Notes: generated by a model not told the origin, from the sequence alone. DNA of 64,000 nt from Nocardioides pinisoli (GCF_024199985.1 NZ_JANARS010000014.1:1-64000), one strand, 5' to 3'; counted from the first letter of the stretch, positions 45,041 to 54,472 are shown. Translations and numbers: made by a program.

Positions 45041-46573
45041 ATGATCGAAGTGCTGGCAGGGCCCGGAGCAAGTGAGGTCGAAGATCTCACCGCCCGTGAC
45101 CTGCTCGCGCTCGCCCGCGACCGCAAGGCGACCGAGGACCGGGCTGCGGCCGACCTTCTCACGATCGCCGCGCAGTGGGCCGACTTGCACCCGCCGGAAT
45201 CGATCCACGACGCGGCCGTGTTCTCGATCCCCGCCGGCGGCCGGGAGCACGAGGAACCCATCGCCGGTGAGGGGTGCCCGCTGGTGGCGGAGTTCTGCGT
45301 CGCCGAGCTCGGCAGCGTCCTCGGGATCTCGACGACGGCGGCGAAGAAGCTCATCGGCCACGCCCTCGAGCTGCGCCACCGCCTGCCCCGCCTGTGGGCG
45401 CAGGTGCACGCCGGGGCCGTGCCGGCGTGGCGGGCCCGGCTGGTCGCTGAGACCACCATCCACTCGTGCCCGTCGCTGACCCGTGAGGCGGCGGCGTTCG
45501 TCGACGCGCAGGTCGCCGCCGTGGCGGGGAAGGTCGGCTCCGCCCAGCTCGACCGGCTCGTGGCCGAGGCGATCAAGCGGTTCGACCTCGCCGTGCCTGA
45601 CCCGACGGAGGATCCGGAGGACGGTTGGCTCTACGTCGACCCCCGCCACGCGAGCATCGACACCCAGGACGTGCACTACGCCGGGACGATGCGGATGGAG
45701 GCCGAGCTCGGCATCGCCGACGCCCTCGACGTCGACCGCGCCCTCGTCCACGGTGCGGCCACGTTGAAGGCACTCGGCTCCACGGAATCGCTGAACGTCC
45801 GCCGGGCCAAGGCCCTCGGCGACCTGGCTCGCACCCAGACCGCCCTCGACCTTCACACCCGGGGCTCCACCGCGGCCAAGTCCACCGACACCAGCACAGA
45901 CACCGACACCGGCACGGGCACTGACAGCGACACGGGCACCGACCCGCAGCGCCTGCCGGCCGCGCGGGAGGTCGTGCTGCACGTCCACTTCGCCGCCAAC
46001 CTCGACGGCCTGTCGACGGTGTTCGGTCCCACCGGACGGCTCGAGGAAGGCCAGCGGCTGGTACTGCTGGACCAGATCAAGTCCTGGTGCGCCGACACCC
46101 GCACCAAGGTCACCATCAAGCCCGTCATCGACCTCAACACCGACCTGGCGACCGAGGCCTACGCGGTCCCGGACAAGCTGCGCGAGCAGGTCATCCTCCG
46201 AGACCGCACCTGCGTCTTCCCCTGGTGCACCCGACCCGCGCGGCGAGCCGACATCGACCACGTCATCCCGCACGACCCCGACGCCGCCGCAGAAGGACGC
46301 GAACAGCCCGGACCCACCGCCACGTGGAACCTGGCCTGCCTGTGCCGGTTCCACCACCGGTTGAAGACGCACTCGGCCTGGCGCTACGAGATGGTCGCGC
46401 CCGGGACCTATGAGTGGACCTCACCGCACGGCCACCGCTACCGCCGCGACCACACCGGCACCGAACGGATCGAGCCGGAACGGGGTCTCGTGACGCGCGC
46501 CAGAGCGCACTCCTCCACCAGCGCGCCCCACCCGCCGGATCCACCCGGCATCCCACGACCCCGCCGACCATGA
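45041..46573 (+). CDS. DUF222 / HNH endonuclease family protein
   Basis: 510 residues from the ATG at 45041. An N-terminal DUF222 domain (about 20-270) is followed by a Thr/Asp/Gly-rich low-complexity stretch (about 282-306) and a C-terminal HNH nuclease (CVFPWCTRPARRADIDHVIP, then NLACLCRFHHRLKTH). The family (13E12-like) is widespread in actinobacteria and moves with mobile DNA; its biological target is unknown. The IS30 element ends 48 bp upstream, so the native promoter may be lost. A hairpin terminator overlaps the stop. Confidence 0.88.
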   Translation: MIEVLAGPGASEVEDLTARDLLALARDRKATEDRAAADLLTIAAQWADLHPPESIHDAAVFSIPAGGREHEEPIAGEGCPLVAEFCVAELGSVLGISTTAAKKLIGHALELRHRLPRLWAQVHAGAVPAWRARLVAETTIHSCPSLTREAAAFVDAQVAAVAGKVGSAQLDRLVAEAIKRFDLAVPDPTEDPEDGWLYVDPRHASIDTQDVHYAGTMRMEAELGIADALDVDRALVHGAATLKALGSTESLNVRRAKALGDLARTQTALDLHTRGSTAAKSTDTSTDTDTGTGTDSDTGTDPQRLPAAREVVLHVHFAANLDGLSTVFGPTGRLEEGQRLVLLDQIKSWCADTRTKVTIKPVIDLNTDLATEAYAVPDKLREQVILRDRTCVFPWCTRPARRADIDHVIPHDPDAAAEGREQPGPTATWNLACLCRFHHRLKTHSAWRYEMVAPGTYEWTSPHGHRYRRDHTGTERIEPERGLVTRARAHSSTSAPHPPDPPGIPRPRRP

Positions 46574-46613
46574 CCCCGCCCCACACCCCGCCACCCACCA
46601 GGTAGCGGGGTCA
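46571..46613 (+). terminator. terminator-like hairpin at the end of the HNH gene
   Basis: TGACCCCGC (46571-46579), which includes the HNH stop codon, pairs with GCGGGGTCA (46605-46613). There is no T run, so efficiency is uncertain. Confidence 0.5.
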
Positions 46614-46786
46614 CAGGCACGTTCCGAACCCGCGAGGTCGCTGATGACGGAGAGGTCGTGCGGAGGCATGCGATGCCGGAGCCGGCACGGGTCGGTGCCA
46701 CCGAGGCGAAGAAGCACACCAGAGCGACTCCCACTACCGCCCGACCGACCGTGTCGCTCTCCCCGCCCGAAGGCCGTCGGCGGTGG

Positions 46787-47185
46787 TCAGCCCGGGACGT
46801 CGAACAGTCGCCCGAGGGCTGCCCTGACCGTCGGGAGAGTCCGGCCGCCCGGCTGTCCGAGGACCGCGGCCACCGCCTCCGCGTCGGTCACGAACCCCGC
46901 CCGGCGGAGCATCTCGACGACGGGGAGCTGCTCGAGGTCCAGCCGGCCGAGGGAGCCGTCCATCCCGATCTCCACCACCAGGTCGTCGCACGCGCCGGGG
47001 GCGTCGCCCGAACCCGCCTGCGGCAGCATCGGATGGCGGCGGACCAGCTCGTCGTGGGCGAGGCAGTAGATGACCTGGGTGCTGCCGTCGGGGGCGTCCC
47101 CGCCCTGCCCGGCCAGGAAGCCGGCGGCGACGAGCACGGGGTCGAGGGCCTCCTGCACGAGGCGGGCCGTGCCGCCGGCGGTCAC
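46787..47185 (-). CDS. hypothetical protein downstream of recO
   Basis: 132 residues from a GTG that overlaps the recO stop as GTGA (47182-47185), so the genes are coupled. It is a small acidic alpha/beta protein (VIYCLAHDELVRRHP; LVVEIGMDGSLGRLDLEQLP; AEAVAAVLG) with two Cys. I do not recognise a domain. Translational coupling to recO hints at a role near recombination or in the same operon only. Confidence 0.7.
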   Translation of the reverse strand: MTAGGTARLVQEALDPVLVAAGFLAGQGGDAPDGSTQVIYCLAHDELVRRHPMLPQAGSGDAPGACDDLVVEIGMDGSLGRLDLEQLPVVEMLRRAGFVTDAEAVAAVLGQPGGRTLPTVRAALGRLFDVPG

Positions 47186-47910
47186 CGCTCGACGTACGCC
47201 ATCGAGCGGAGGCCGCGCTCGAGGTGCCAGGCGAGGTAGGCCGAGACGAGGTTGCTGGCCTCGCGGAGGTGGCGCGGGTCGGCGGCGTGGACCACGGGCC
47301 AGTCGCCGACGAGGAGCGCGCCGAGCACGCGGACGGTCTCCGTGGCCGGCGTGGCCGATCCGGGCAGCTTGTCGGAGGTGCACAGCACGCCGCCCGCCGA
47401 CGGGTTGAAGAAGCGGTGCGGTCCCTCGACGCCGCACTGCACGCAGTGGTCGAACGACGGCGCGTAGCCCGCGACGGACAGCGAGCGCAGCAGGTAGGAG
47501 TCGAGGACCTGCTTGGCCGGGTGCTCGCCACCCGACATCGCCCGCAGCCCGCCGACGAGCAGGAGGAACTGCTGGACCGCGGGCTCCTTCTCCTCGGTGA
47601 CGAGCCGCTCGGCCGTCTCGAGCATCACCGTGCCGGCGGTGTAGCGGTCGTAGTCGAGTCCCAGCCGGGCGTGGAACGGGTCGAGCGTCTCGGCCTGCGT
47701 GATGACGTCGAGGCTGCGGCCCTCCGCCAGCTGGAGGTCCACGTGGGTGAACGGCTCGAGGCGAGAGCCCCAGCGCGACGTCGTACGACGCACGCCCTTG
47801 GCGACCGCGCGCACCCGCCCGTGCTGACGCGTCAGCAGGGTGATGATGCGGTCGGCCTCGCCCAGCTTGTGGGTGCGGAGCACGACGGCCTCGTCGCGGT
47901 AGAGGGGCAC
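47182..47910 (-). CDS. recO: DNA repair protein RecO
   Basis: 242 residues from the GTG at 47910, which gives the family start PLYRDEAVVLRTHKLGEADR; a GTG at 47925 would add five residues. RecO loads RecA with RecF/RecR. The OB-fold N-terminus is followed by a helical domain with the zinc-site cysteines in CVQCG and GGVLC. Its usual neighbour uppS lies about 4 kb downstream, separated here by accessory DNA. Confidence 0.93.
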   Translation of the reverse strand: MPLYRDEAVVLRTHKLGEADRIITLLTRQHGRVRAVAKGVRRTTSRWGSRLEPFTHVDLQLAEGRSLDVITQAETLDPFHARLGLDYDRYTAGTVMLETAERLVTEEKEPAVQQFLLLVGGLRAMSGGEHPAKQVLDSYLLRSLSVAGYAPSFDHCVQCGVEGPHRFFNPSAGGVLCTSDKLPGSATPATETVRVLGALLVGDWPVVHAADPRHLREASNLVSAYLAWHLERGLRSMAYVER

Positions 47911-47992
47911 CCCTCCATTGTCCACCCGTGGGGGCTGCCGACCCGCCCTCAGGTCCCCCGGCGCGTCCCGTCGCTGGGAGTGACCGCCGGCG

Positions 47993-48859
47993 TCAGCGCT
48001 TCCGGGTGCGGGCCGCCGTCGTGGCGGGGCGCACCCGCGAGCAGTCGAGCGCGAAGTCCGTGGCGGCGGCGGTCAGCCGCTCCGGCCGGATCCGCCACTC
48101 GAGGATTGAGCTCGCCCGCTCGAGCCGGACGTTGGGCAGCTCGGCGGCCAGCATGTCGGCGTCGACGAAGGGGTGGATCGGGTCGACCGGGTGGCCCACC
48201 AGGAAGACGGGCGCCTGGATGCGGCGGCGCTGGCTGCGCGACGGCGCGAGCCGGCCGAAGATCACCCCGTGCAGCACCGAGGCGATGGACTCGGCGCGGT
48301 GGTCGACGGTGTCGAGGCAGATCCCGGCCCAGAAGGGGACGATGCCGCGAGGAACGGAGCGAGAGAGCCGCTGCAGCGTGTTGGCCGTGACGGGCAGGTA
48401 GCGCGCGGCCAGCATGATCGGCACGAACGCGAGGATGCCGGCGACCAGCGCGTTGTTGAGCACCGGCATCTCGACGATCAGGCCCTTGACCCGCTCGGGA
48501 GCGATGACGGCCACCTCGAGCGAGACGTTGGCCCCCAGCGACGTGCCGCCGATGACGGCCTGCTCGGCACCGAGGTGGTCGAGCAACGCGACCACCTGCT
48601 CCCCGAACGAGGTCATCGAGTAGACGAGCGGGTCGGCGGGCTGGTCGGAGCGGCCGTGGCCGAGGAGGTCGAGGGTGACCACGTGCAGGCCCTGCGCGGC
48701 CATCGCCCGGGCGAGCGGCTGCTGCATCCGCCGCGGCATCAGCAGGCCGTGCAGCAGCACGACCCAGTCGTCGCCGGAGCCGTACTCGGTGTACTCCAGC
48801 CGGTCGCGCCCGCCGTCGGACTCGACGAAGAACTGTCCGATCCGCTCGCTCACCAACAT
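47993..48859 (-). CDS. alpha/beta hydrolase
   Basis: 288 residues from the ATG at 48859. It has the HG oxyanion region LLHGLLMPRRM, the nucleophile elbow GGTSLGAN (Ser in GxSxG), and the C-terminal His region GHPVDPIHPFVDADM. No signal peptide. Substrate unknown. It is divergent from a GNAT gene at 48908. Confidence 0.85.
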   Translation of the reverse strand: MLVSERIGQFFVESDGGRDRLEYTEYGSGDDWVVLLHGLLMPRRMQQPLARAMAAQGLHVVTLDLLGHGRSDQPADPLVYSMTSFGEQVVALLDHLGAEQAVIGGTSLGANVSLEVAVIAPERVKGLIVEMPVLNNALVAGILAFVPIMLAARYLPVTANTLQRLSRSVPRGIVPFWAGICLDTVDHRAESIASVLHGVIFGRLAPSRSQRRRIQAPVFLVGHPVDPIHPFVDADMLAAELPNVRLERASSILEWRIRPERLTAAATDFALDCSRVRPATTAARTRKR

Positions 48860-48907
48860 GCATGAAATGTAGTCGCGTCCGGCCCGAACGGCTGGCACTC
48901 TCGCCAG

Positions 48908-49393
48908 GTGACCACCTCGACCGTCGTCCGGCTCGCTCCCGGGGACTGGGCGGAGCTCCGTGACATCCGGCTCCGCGCGCTCGCCGACGCACCCGACGCC
49001 TTCGCGGCGGTCCTCGCCGACGCTCAGGCGTACGACGACGAGGTCTGGCGCGAGCGGCTCGCCACGGGCAACCCGACGTACGTCGTGCGGGAGGGCGGGA
49101 GCGCCGTCGCGATGGCCGGCGGGTTCGCGCCCGACGACTCACCCGAGGCCTTCGTGTGGGGCATGTGGACCGCGCCCGAGGCGCGCGGACGCGGGCACTC
49201 GGGCGCGCTCCTCGAGGCCGTCGTGACGTGGGCGCACGACCTCGGGCGCGTCCTGCACCTGCACGTCACGGAGGGCAACGACGTCGCCCGCCGGCTCTAC
49301 GTCCGCCGCGGCTTCGAGCCGACGGGCACCTGGGAGCCCCTGCGCGAGGGCTCGCCGCTGCGCGTCGAGGAGCTGTCCCTCAGCCGCGGTTGA
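48908..49393 (+). CDS. GNAT-family N-acetyltransferase
   Basis: 161 residues, GTG start. The GNAT core is visible at WTAPEARGRGHSGALLEAVV and GNDVARRLYVRRGFEPTG. The stop overlaps the convergent leuA 3' end by 14 bp. The substrate is not predictable. Confidence 0.85.
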   Translation: MTTSTVVRLAPGDWAELRDIRLRALADAPDAFAAVLADAQAYDDEVWRERLATGNPTYVVREGGSAVAMAGGFAPDDSPEAFVWGMWTAPEARGRGHSGALLEAVVTWAHDLGRVLHLHVTEGNDVARRLYVRRGFEPTGTWEPLREGSPLRVEELSLSRG

Positions 49394-51107
49394 CCGCGCT
49401 GATGACCGCCTTGAGCGACGCGGTGACGATGTTGGCGTCGAGCCCCACGCCCCAGAGCACCTTCTCGCCGACCGCACACTCCACGTAGGCCGCGGCGATG
49501 GCGTCGCCGCCCGACGACAGCGCGTGCTCGTGGTAGTCGAGGACGCGGACGTCGTGGCCGACCGCGGTGATCGCGTCGACGAAGGCGGCGATCGGGCCGT
49601 TGCCCTCACCGGTCAGCTCGCGGCGCTCGCCGTCGACGTAGACCCCGACGGTGAGCTGGTCCTTCTCGCCCGCCGCGCTGGAGGTGTGGACCGAGTTGAG
49701 CTTGAGCGGGGCCTCGCGGTCGAGGTACTCCGAGCGGAACACCGACCAGATCTCCTCGGGCGTGATCTCCCCGCCCTCGGTGTCGGTGCGCTGCTGCACG
49801 ACCCGGCTGAACTCGATCTGCGCGCGACGCGGCAGGTCGAGCTTGTGCTCGGACTTGAGCACGTAGGCCACGCCACCCTTGCCGGACTGGCTGTTGACCC
49901 GGATGACCGCCTCGTAGGTGCGGCCGACGTCCTTGGGGTCGATCGGCAGGTAGGGCGCCTCCCAGGGCAGCTCGCCCACGGGCACGCCGAGGGCGGCGGC
50001 CTTCTTGTCGAGGTCCTCCAGTCCCTTCTTGATGGCGTCCTGGTGGGAGCCGGAGAAGGCGGTGTAGACGAGGTCGCCCGCGTAGGGGTGGCGCGGGTGG
50101 ACCGGGAGGTTCGTGCAGTACTCGACGGTGCGGCGGACCTCGTCGATGTCGCTGAAGTCGACCTGCGGGTCGATGCCCTGGCTGAACAGGTTCATGCCAA
50201 GGGTCACCAGGTCGACGTTGCCGGTGCGCTCGCCGTGGCCGAACAGGCAGCCCTCGACCCGGTCGGCGCCCGCCATCAGGCCGAGCTCGGTGGCGGCGAC
50301 GGCGGTACCGCGGTCGTTGTGCGGGTGCAGGCTGATCGCCGAGTGCTCGCGGCGGGTCAGCCCTCGGCCGAAGTACTCGATCTGGTCGGCGTAGGTGTTG
50401 GGCGTCGACATCTCGACGGTGGCGGGCAGGTTGAGGATGATCTCGCGGCCCGCCTCGGGCTGCCACACGTCGGAGACGGCCTCGCACACGCTCAGGGCGA
50501 AGTCGGTGTCGGACTGGGTGAAGATCTCCGGGCTGTACTGGTAGCCGAAGTCCTCGCTGCCGACGAGGCCGCCGAGCCGCTCCTCGGCGTACTTCATCAC
50601 CATCTCGGTGCCGCGCACGGCGATGTTGCGGCACTCGTCGGGGGTGACGTTGAAGACGACGCGCTGGAAGAGCGGAGCGGTGGCGTTGTAGAGGTGGACG
50701 GTGGCGCGCGGGGCGCCGACCAGCGAGTCGACGGTGCGCTCGATGAGGTCCTCACGGGCCTGCGTCAGCACCGAGATCTGTACGTCGTCGGGGATGCGGT
50801 CCTCGTCGATGAGCTTGCGCACGAAGTCGAAGTCGGTCTGGCTGGCGCTGGGGAAGCCGACCTCGATCTCCTTGTAGCCCATCGAGACCAGCAGCTCGAA
50901 CATCGTGAGCTTGCGCGCCGGCGTCATCGGGTCGATCAGCGCCTGGTTGCCGTCGCGCAGGTCGGTGGACAGCCAGCGCGGCGCCTTGTCGATCTTCTTC
51001 GTCGGCCAGGTGCGGTCGGGCACGTCGACGGGCGAGAACGGGGTGTAGCGGCCGAACGGCATCGGGCTGGTGCCCTGCTGGTTGGCGGTGTTGCTCAGGT
51101 TGGTCAT
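49380..51107 (-). CDS. leuA: 2-isopropylmalate synthase
   Basis: 575 residues, the long actinobacterial type. It condenses acetyl-CoA with 2-oxoisovalerate in leucine synthesis. The catalytic barrel begins LSTDLRDGNQALIDPM and has the metal ligands in SLHPHNDRG. The C-terminal regulatory domain, where leucine binds in this family, is present. A Leu-codon leader peptide with an overlapping hairpin lies upstream. Confidence 0.97.
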   Translation of the reverse strand: MTNLSNTANQQGTSPMPFGRYTPFSPVDVPDRTWPTKKIDKAPRWLSTDLRDGNQALIDPMTPARKLTMFELLVSMGYKEIEVGFPSASQTDFDFVRKLIDEDRIPDDVQISVLTQAREDLIERTVDSLVGAPRATVHLYNATAPLFQRVVFNVTPDECRNIAVRGTEMVMKYAEERLGGLVGSEDFGYQYSPEIFTQSDTDFALSVCEAVSDVWQPEAGREIILNLPATVEMSTPNTYADQIEYFGRGLTRREHSAISLHPHNDRGTAVAATELGLMAGADRVEGCLFGHGERTGNVDLVTLGMNLFSQGIDPQVDFSDIDEVRRTVEYCTNLPVHPRHPYAGDLVYTAFSGSHQDAIKKGLEDLDKKAAALGVPVGELPWEAPYLPIDPKDVGRTYEAVIRVNSQSGKGGVAYVLKSEHKLDLPRRAQIEFSRVVQQRTDTEGGEITPEEIWSVFRSEYLDREAPLKLNSVHTSSAAGEKDQLTVGVYVDGERRELTGEGNGPIAAFVDAITAVGHDVRVLDYHEHALSSGGDAIAAAYVECAVGEKVLWGVGLDANIVTASLKAVISAVNRG

Positions 51108-51159
51108 GGTCTACCTCGTCAGGATCGGTCGGTGCTGGGCGACCGGCGCGCGACACCCT

Positions 51160-51196
51160 CCGCAACGAGGGGGCCGGATCCTAGGCCTCGTTGCGG
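51160..51196 (-). promoter_or_regulatory. leuA attenuator hairpin
   Basis: The 11 bp arms CCGCAACGAGG and CCTCGTTGCGG form a perfect stem on the minus strand. The 5' arm overlaps the end of the leader peptide gene, as expected for attenuation. No U run follows, so it may act as a translational rather than a transcriptional switch. Confidence 0.75.
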
Positions 51197-51222
51197 CAGC
51201 GAAGGAGGAGGCTGCGCATCAT
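51181..51222 (-). CDS. leuA leader peptide
   Basis: A 13-codon reading frame, MMRSLLLRCRNEA, with three consecutive Leu codons (CTC CTC CTT), ends at a TAG inside the attenuator stem. When leucine is scarce, ribosomes should stall at these codons and change the hairpin. Actinobacterial leuA leaders of this kind have been described; the link here is by inspection. The ATG repeats, so either start is possible. Confidence 0.85.
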   Translation of the reverse strand: MMRSLLLRCRNEA

Positions 51223-51287
51223 GACGGGACCAGCGTACGCCGTCGCGCCCACGGGCACAGCCGGTTGTCCGGTCCCCGGACCGGTGC

Positions 51288-52046
51288 TCACGCCCGCCCG
51301 CGTGCGGCGTAGGCCGTGGCGGTCAGGTCGAACGGTCCGTCGCCGAGACGACGCCGCAGCACCTCCTCGAGGCGAGCGCGACCGTCGGGGCCGAGGGCGG
51401 CCACCGCCTCGCCCGCCGGACCGACGCCGTGGAGGTAGGGCTCCCACCACTCGTCGAAGGTCGGGTGGGTGACGGTGACGGCCAGCTCCACCGCCTCGAC
51501 GTCGCGCAGCCCCGCCCCGTCCAACACCTCGACGAGGCTGTCGCGCGAGCCGCCCTGGAAGTCGCGCTCCCCCGGGTGGTCGGGGTCGAGCTCGGCCACC
51601 GCGTCCCAGAGCGGGTGCATCGGCGCCCGGTTGCCCGCGAGGTCCCACACGGTCGCGCCGACCTGCCCGTCCTCGCGCACGACCCGGCGCATCTCGGCCA
51701 GGCCGCGCACGGGGTCGGTCATGAAGTGGACGACCAGGCAGGCGGCCGCGGCGTCGAACGCGTCGTCCTCCCACGGCAGGTCCTCGGCGGTGCCCAGGCG
51801 CACGTCCGCGCCCGGGTGGCGCTCGCGGCACGCCTCCACGAAGGGCGGCGACGGATCCACCGCGGCCACCCGGTCGGGGCCGAGCCGCTCGACCAGCACG
51901 CCCGTCAGGGCACCCGGACCGCACCCGACGTCGGCGACCCGCTGCCCGGCCGAGACCTCCAGCCAGTCGGCGAACCGGACCGCGAGCGGGCCGGAGTAGC
52001 GGCCCATGAACCGGTCGTACGCGTCGCCCGCCACCTCGAAGCTCAC
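51288..52046 (-). CDS. class I SAM-dependent methyltransferase
   Basis: 252 residues, GTG start. The SAM-binding motif is VADVGCGPGAL, with acidic motif II VAAVDPSPP and AEDLPWEDDAFD further on. It resembles UbiE/Methyltransf_11 enzymes. The substrate is unknown. It is divergent from the flavodoxin-like gene at 52082. Confidence 0.85.
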   Translation of the reverse strand: MSFEVAGDAYDRFMGRYSGPLAVRFADWLEVSAGQRVADVGCGPGALTGVLVERLGPDRVAAVDPSPPFVEACRERHPGADVRLGTAEDLPWEDDAFDAAAACLVVHFMTDPVRGLAEMRRVVREDGQVGATVWDLAGNRAPMHPLWDAVAELDPDHPGERDFQGGSRDSLVEVLDGAGLRDVEAVELAVTVTHPTFDEWWEPYLHGVGPAGEAVAALGPDGRARLEEVLRRRLGDGPFDLTATAYAARGRA

Positions 52047-52081
52047 GGCACACGACGCTACTCGCCTCGTAGGCTCACGTC

Positions 52082-52567
52082 ATGCCCCGTCTGCTGGTGG
52101 TCCACCACTCCCCGACCCCGTCGGTCCGGTCGCTCACCGACGCCGTGGTCGCCGGGGCCTCGGACGACGCGATCGACGGCGTGGAGGTGGTCGTCCGCGC
52201 AGCCCTGGAGGCCGACGCCGACGACGTGCTGGCGGCGGACGGCTACGTGCTCGGCACGCCTGCCAACTTCGGCTACATGAGCGGCGCGCTCAAGCACTTC
52301 TTCGACTCGATCTTCCTCCAGGCCGGAGGCGCGCTCACCGACGACGGCTCCGCCGCGACGGTCGAGGGCGGCCGCAAGCCCTACGGGCTCTACGTCCACG
52401 GGCGCTACGACACGACGGGCGCCGTCCGGTCGGTGCAGTCGATCGTCGGGGCGCTCGCCTGGCGCCAGAGCGCGCCGGTCCTGAAGGTGCTGGGCGAGGT
52501 GGGCGAGGCGGACCGGGAGTCGGCGTACGAGCTGGGCGGGACGCTCGCGGCGCTGGTGATGGGATGA
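52082..52567 (+). CDS. flavodoxin-fold NAD(P)H reductase-like protein
   Basis: 161 residues. The first strand and phosphate loop (LLVVHHSPTPSVRSLTD) and the family block VLGTPANFGYMSGALKHFFD indicate a WrbA/flavodoxin-like FMN protein. It overlaps the next gene by ATGA, so the two are a pair. An electron-transfer role is likely; the partner is unknown. Confidence 0.8.
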   Translation: MPRLLVVHHSPTPSVRSLTDAVVAGASDDAIDGVEVVVRAALEADADDVLAADGYVLGTPANFGYMSGALKHFFDSIFLQAGGALTDDGSAATVEGGRKPYGLYVHGRYDTTGAVRSVQSIVGALAWRQSAPVLKVLGEVGEADRESAYELGGTLAALVMG

Positions 52568-53373
52568 GGCGGCTCCTCGCCGCGGCCGCGGCGGCGGTGC
52601 TGCTGGCGGCCTGCACGTCGCCCCCGGACGCACCTGAGGACGACCCGACCACGTCCCCCTCCTCGACGCCCACCCCCACCGAGACCACTCCTCCGGACCC
52701 CGGCCCGACGCCGGAGGTGGGCGAGTGCCACGACCTGTCGCTGCGCCAGGCCGTCGCCGTCGTCGGCCGCACCGCGCCCGTCGCGTGCCGCCGGCCCCAC
52801 ACCGCCCAGACCTACTTCGTCGGCAGGCTCGACCTCACGACGAAGTCGGGCTTCACCCGGCGCGTCGACTCGCAGGCCGCCCAGCGGCAGATGAGCCGCG
52901 CCTGCACCACGCGGCTGCCGCGGCACCTCGGGCGTACGCCGCGCGAGCTGAGGCTCAGCATGGTGCGAGCCGTCTGGTTCAGCCCGAGCCCGGCGCGAGC
53001 GGAGGCCGGAGCCGACTGGTTCCGCTGCGACGTCGTCGCCGTGGCCTCCCCCGGCAGGCTGCTGCGACTCCCCCGCACGACGAAGGGGTGGGACGGTCCC
53101 GGGATGTGTGCGACCGCCGCGCCCGGCACCCGCGGCTTCCGGCGGGTCACCTGCGGAGCGCCGCACACGTGGCGGGCGGCCGCGACCGTCGACATCCCGG
53201 GCCGCCGGCTTCCGACCAGGGACGCGGTCGCTGCCCGGATGGACCCGGTGTGCCGCGACGTCGCCGCGGACGCCACCGACGACCCGCTCGACCTCACCTG
53301 GTCGCAGGAGAGCCCGACGCGTGAGCAGTGGGACGCCGGGCAGCGCTACGGGATCTGCTGGGTGCCTGCCTGA
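52564..53373 (+). CDS. lipoprotein of the septum-formation-like family
   Basis: 269 residues from the ATG overlapping the previous stop. The lipobox is LLAAC (Cys17), followed by a Thr/Pro-rich linker. The mature part has two related repeats each with the pattern GECHDL or GMCATA and a CxxPHT-type motif (CRRPHTAQTYF; CGAPHTWRAAA), as in actinobacterial septum-formation or DUF4190-type lipoproteins. Function unproven. Confidence 0.75.
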   Translation: MRRLLAAAAAAVLLAACTSPPDAPEDDPTTSPSSTPTPTETTPPDPGPTPEVGECHDLSLRQAVAVVGRTAPVACRRPHTAQTYFVGRLDLTTKSGFTRRVDSQAAQRQMSRACTTRLPRHLGRTPRELRLSMVRAVWFSPSPARAEAGADWFRCDVVAVASPGRLLRLPRTTKGWDGPGMCATAAPGTRGFRRVTCGAPHTWRAAATVDIPGRRLPTRDAVAARMDPVCRDVAADATDDPLDLTWSQESPTREQWDAGQRYGICWVPA

Positions 53374-53397
53374 GGACGTCCCGGGTGCCGGCGAGCC

Positions 53398-54369
53398 TCA
53401 GAAGACCCGGGCGCCGGCGCCCCACGCGGCCAGCGTCGCCTCGGAGCTGTCGATGCGCCAGTCGGCCTCCTTGAGCAGGGAGAACCAGGTGACGCCCCGC
53501 ACCTCGGGGTGGGCGTCGAGCCATGCCCACATGTCGGTGGTCCAGGCGGCCTTGTCGCCCCCCGCCCCCTCCGGGGCGGCCGTCTCGTCGACGTGCACCG
53601 GTCGGGCGGAGATAGCGTCGAGCTCGGCCACGCCCGGGCCGAAGACCTCGCCGAAGGACTGCCACGACGACCACGACTGCGTCGTGCCCCAGTTGTAGCC
53701 GTCGAGCCCGACGCGGTCGACGTAGGTGTCCCCGGGGTAGAGCGACGCCAGCGGCGTGGACCCCGGGTAGGGCACGTTGGCCGACCAGCTCCACGTCACG
53801 TTGTCCGCCTTCGCGCGACGGAACAGGCCCAAGACGTGGCGCCACGCGGCGGCGTGGTCGCCGGCGCCGTTGGAGTTGACCCCCTCGGCCCACGGGTACC
53901 AGTTGCCGTTCATCTCGTGGGCGAACCGGATGACGAGCGGGCGGCCCCACGCCTTGACCTGCGTGGCCCAGCGCTTGAGGTAGGCGTCGTGCCGGCCCGC
54001 CGCGATGCTGTTGAGCGTGTACGACGGCTGGTCGAGCCCGGCCTGCGGGTCCCACGGCTCCCAGGTGAGCAGCGGGACGGCGCCCGTCGAGGCGATGCGG
54101 GAGGCATCGGCCGCCGGGAAGTCACCGCCCATGGACCACGCGGCGTAGAAGGTCATCTGGTCGATGGTCGCGCCGGTGCGATCGGCGATGGAGACGGCCT
54201 CGGAGAGGTCGGTCGGCGCACCGGCCACCGCGACGCCGACGACCCGCGCCGTCGGCGGGACGGGCGCGGGGGCAGGGCGCTCGGCCGTCGCGGGTGCACT
54301 CACGGCGACGGCGGCCGCGACGACGAGACCCAGGCATGCGACGACGGACCGCGGACGGGGGTGGGGCAC
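53398..54369 (-). CDS. secreted glycoside hydrolase, GH26-like (beta-mannanase type)
   Basis: 323 residues from a GTG with GGAGG upstream. A signal peptide (SVVACLGLVVAAAVAVSAPATA) precedes a TIM-barrel. The acid/base region is RFAHEMNGNWYPWAEG, the GH26 hallmark with its catalytic Glu. A second acidic position near VHVDETAAPEG is the likely nucleophile region. It should cut beta-mannan-like or related polysaccharides outside the cell. Confidence 0.82.
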   Translation of the reverse strand: MPHPRPRSVVACLGLVVAAAVAVSAPATAERPAPAPVPPTARVVGVAVAGAPTDLSEAVSIADRTGATIDQMTFYAAWSMGGDFPAADASRIASTGAVPLLTWEPWDPQAGLDQPSYTLNSIAAGRHDAYLKRWATQVKAWGRPLVIRFAHEMNGNWYPWAEGVNSNGAGDHAAAWRHVLGLFRRAKADNVTWSWSANVPYPGSTPLASLYPGDTYVDRVGLDGYNWGTTQSWSSWQSFGEVFGPGVAELDAISARPVHVDETAAPEGAGGDKAAWTTDMWAWLDAHPEVRGVTWFSLLKEADWRIDSSEATLAAWGAGARVF

Positions 54370-54472
54370 GGTGCATCCTCCGAGACGACCTTGCGTGTTG
54401 CTCTCTCGTGGAGGAAGCGTAGGCGTGATGTGGCTCCTGCGTGGCGGAATCGCACTTTCCGCGGCGCCGTGC

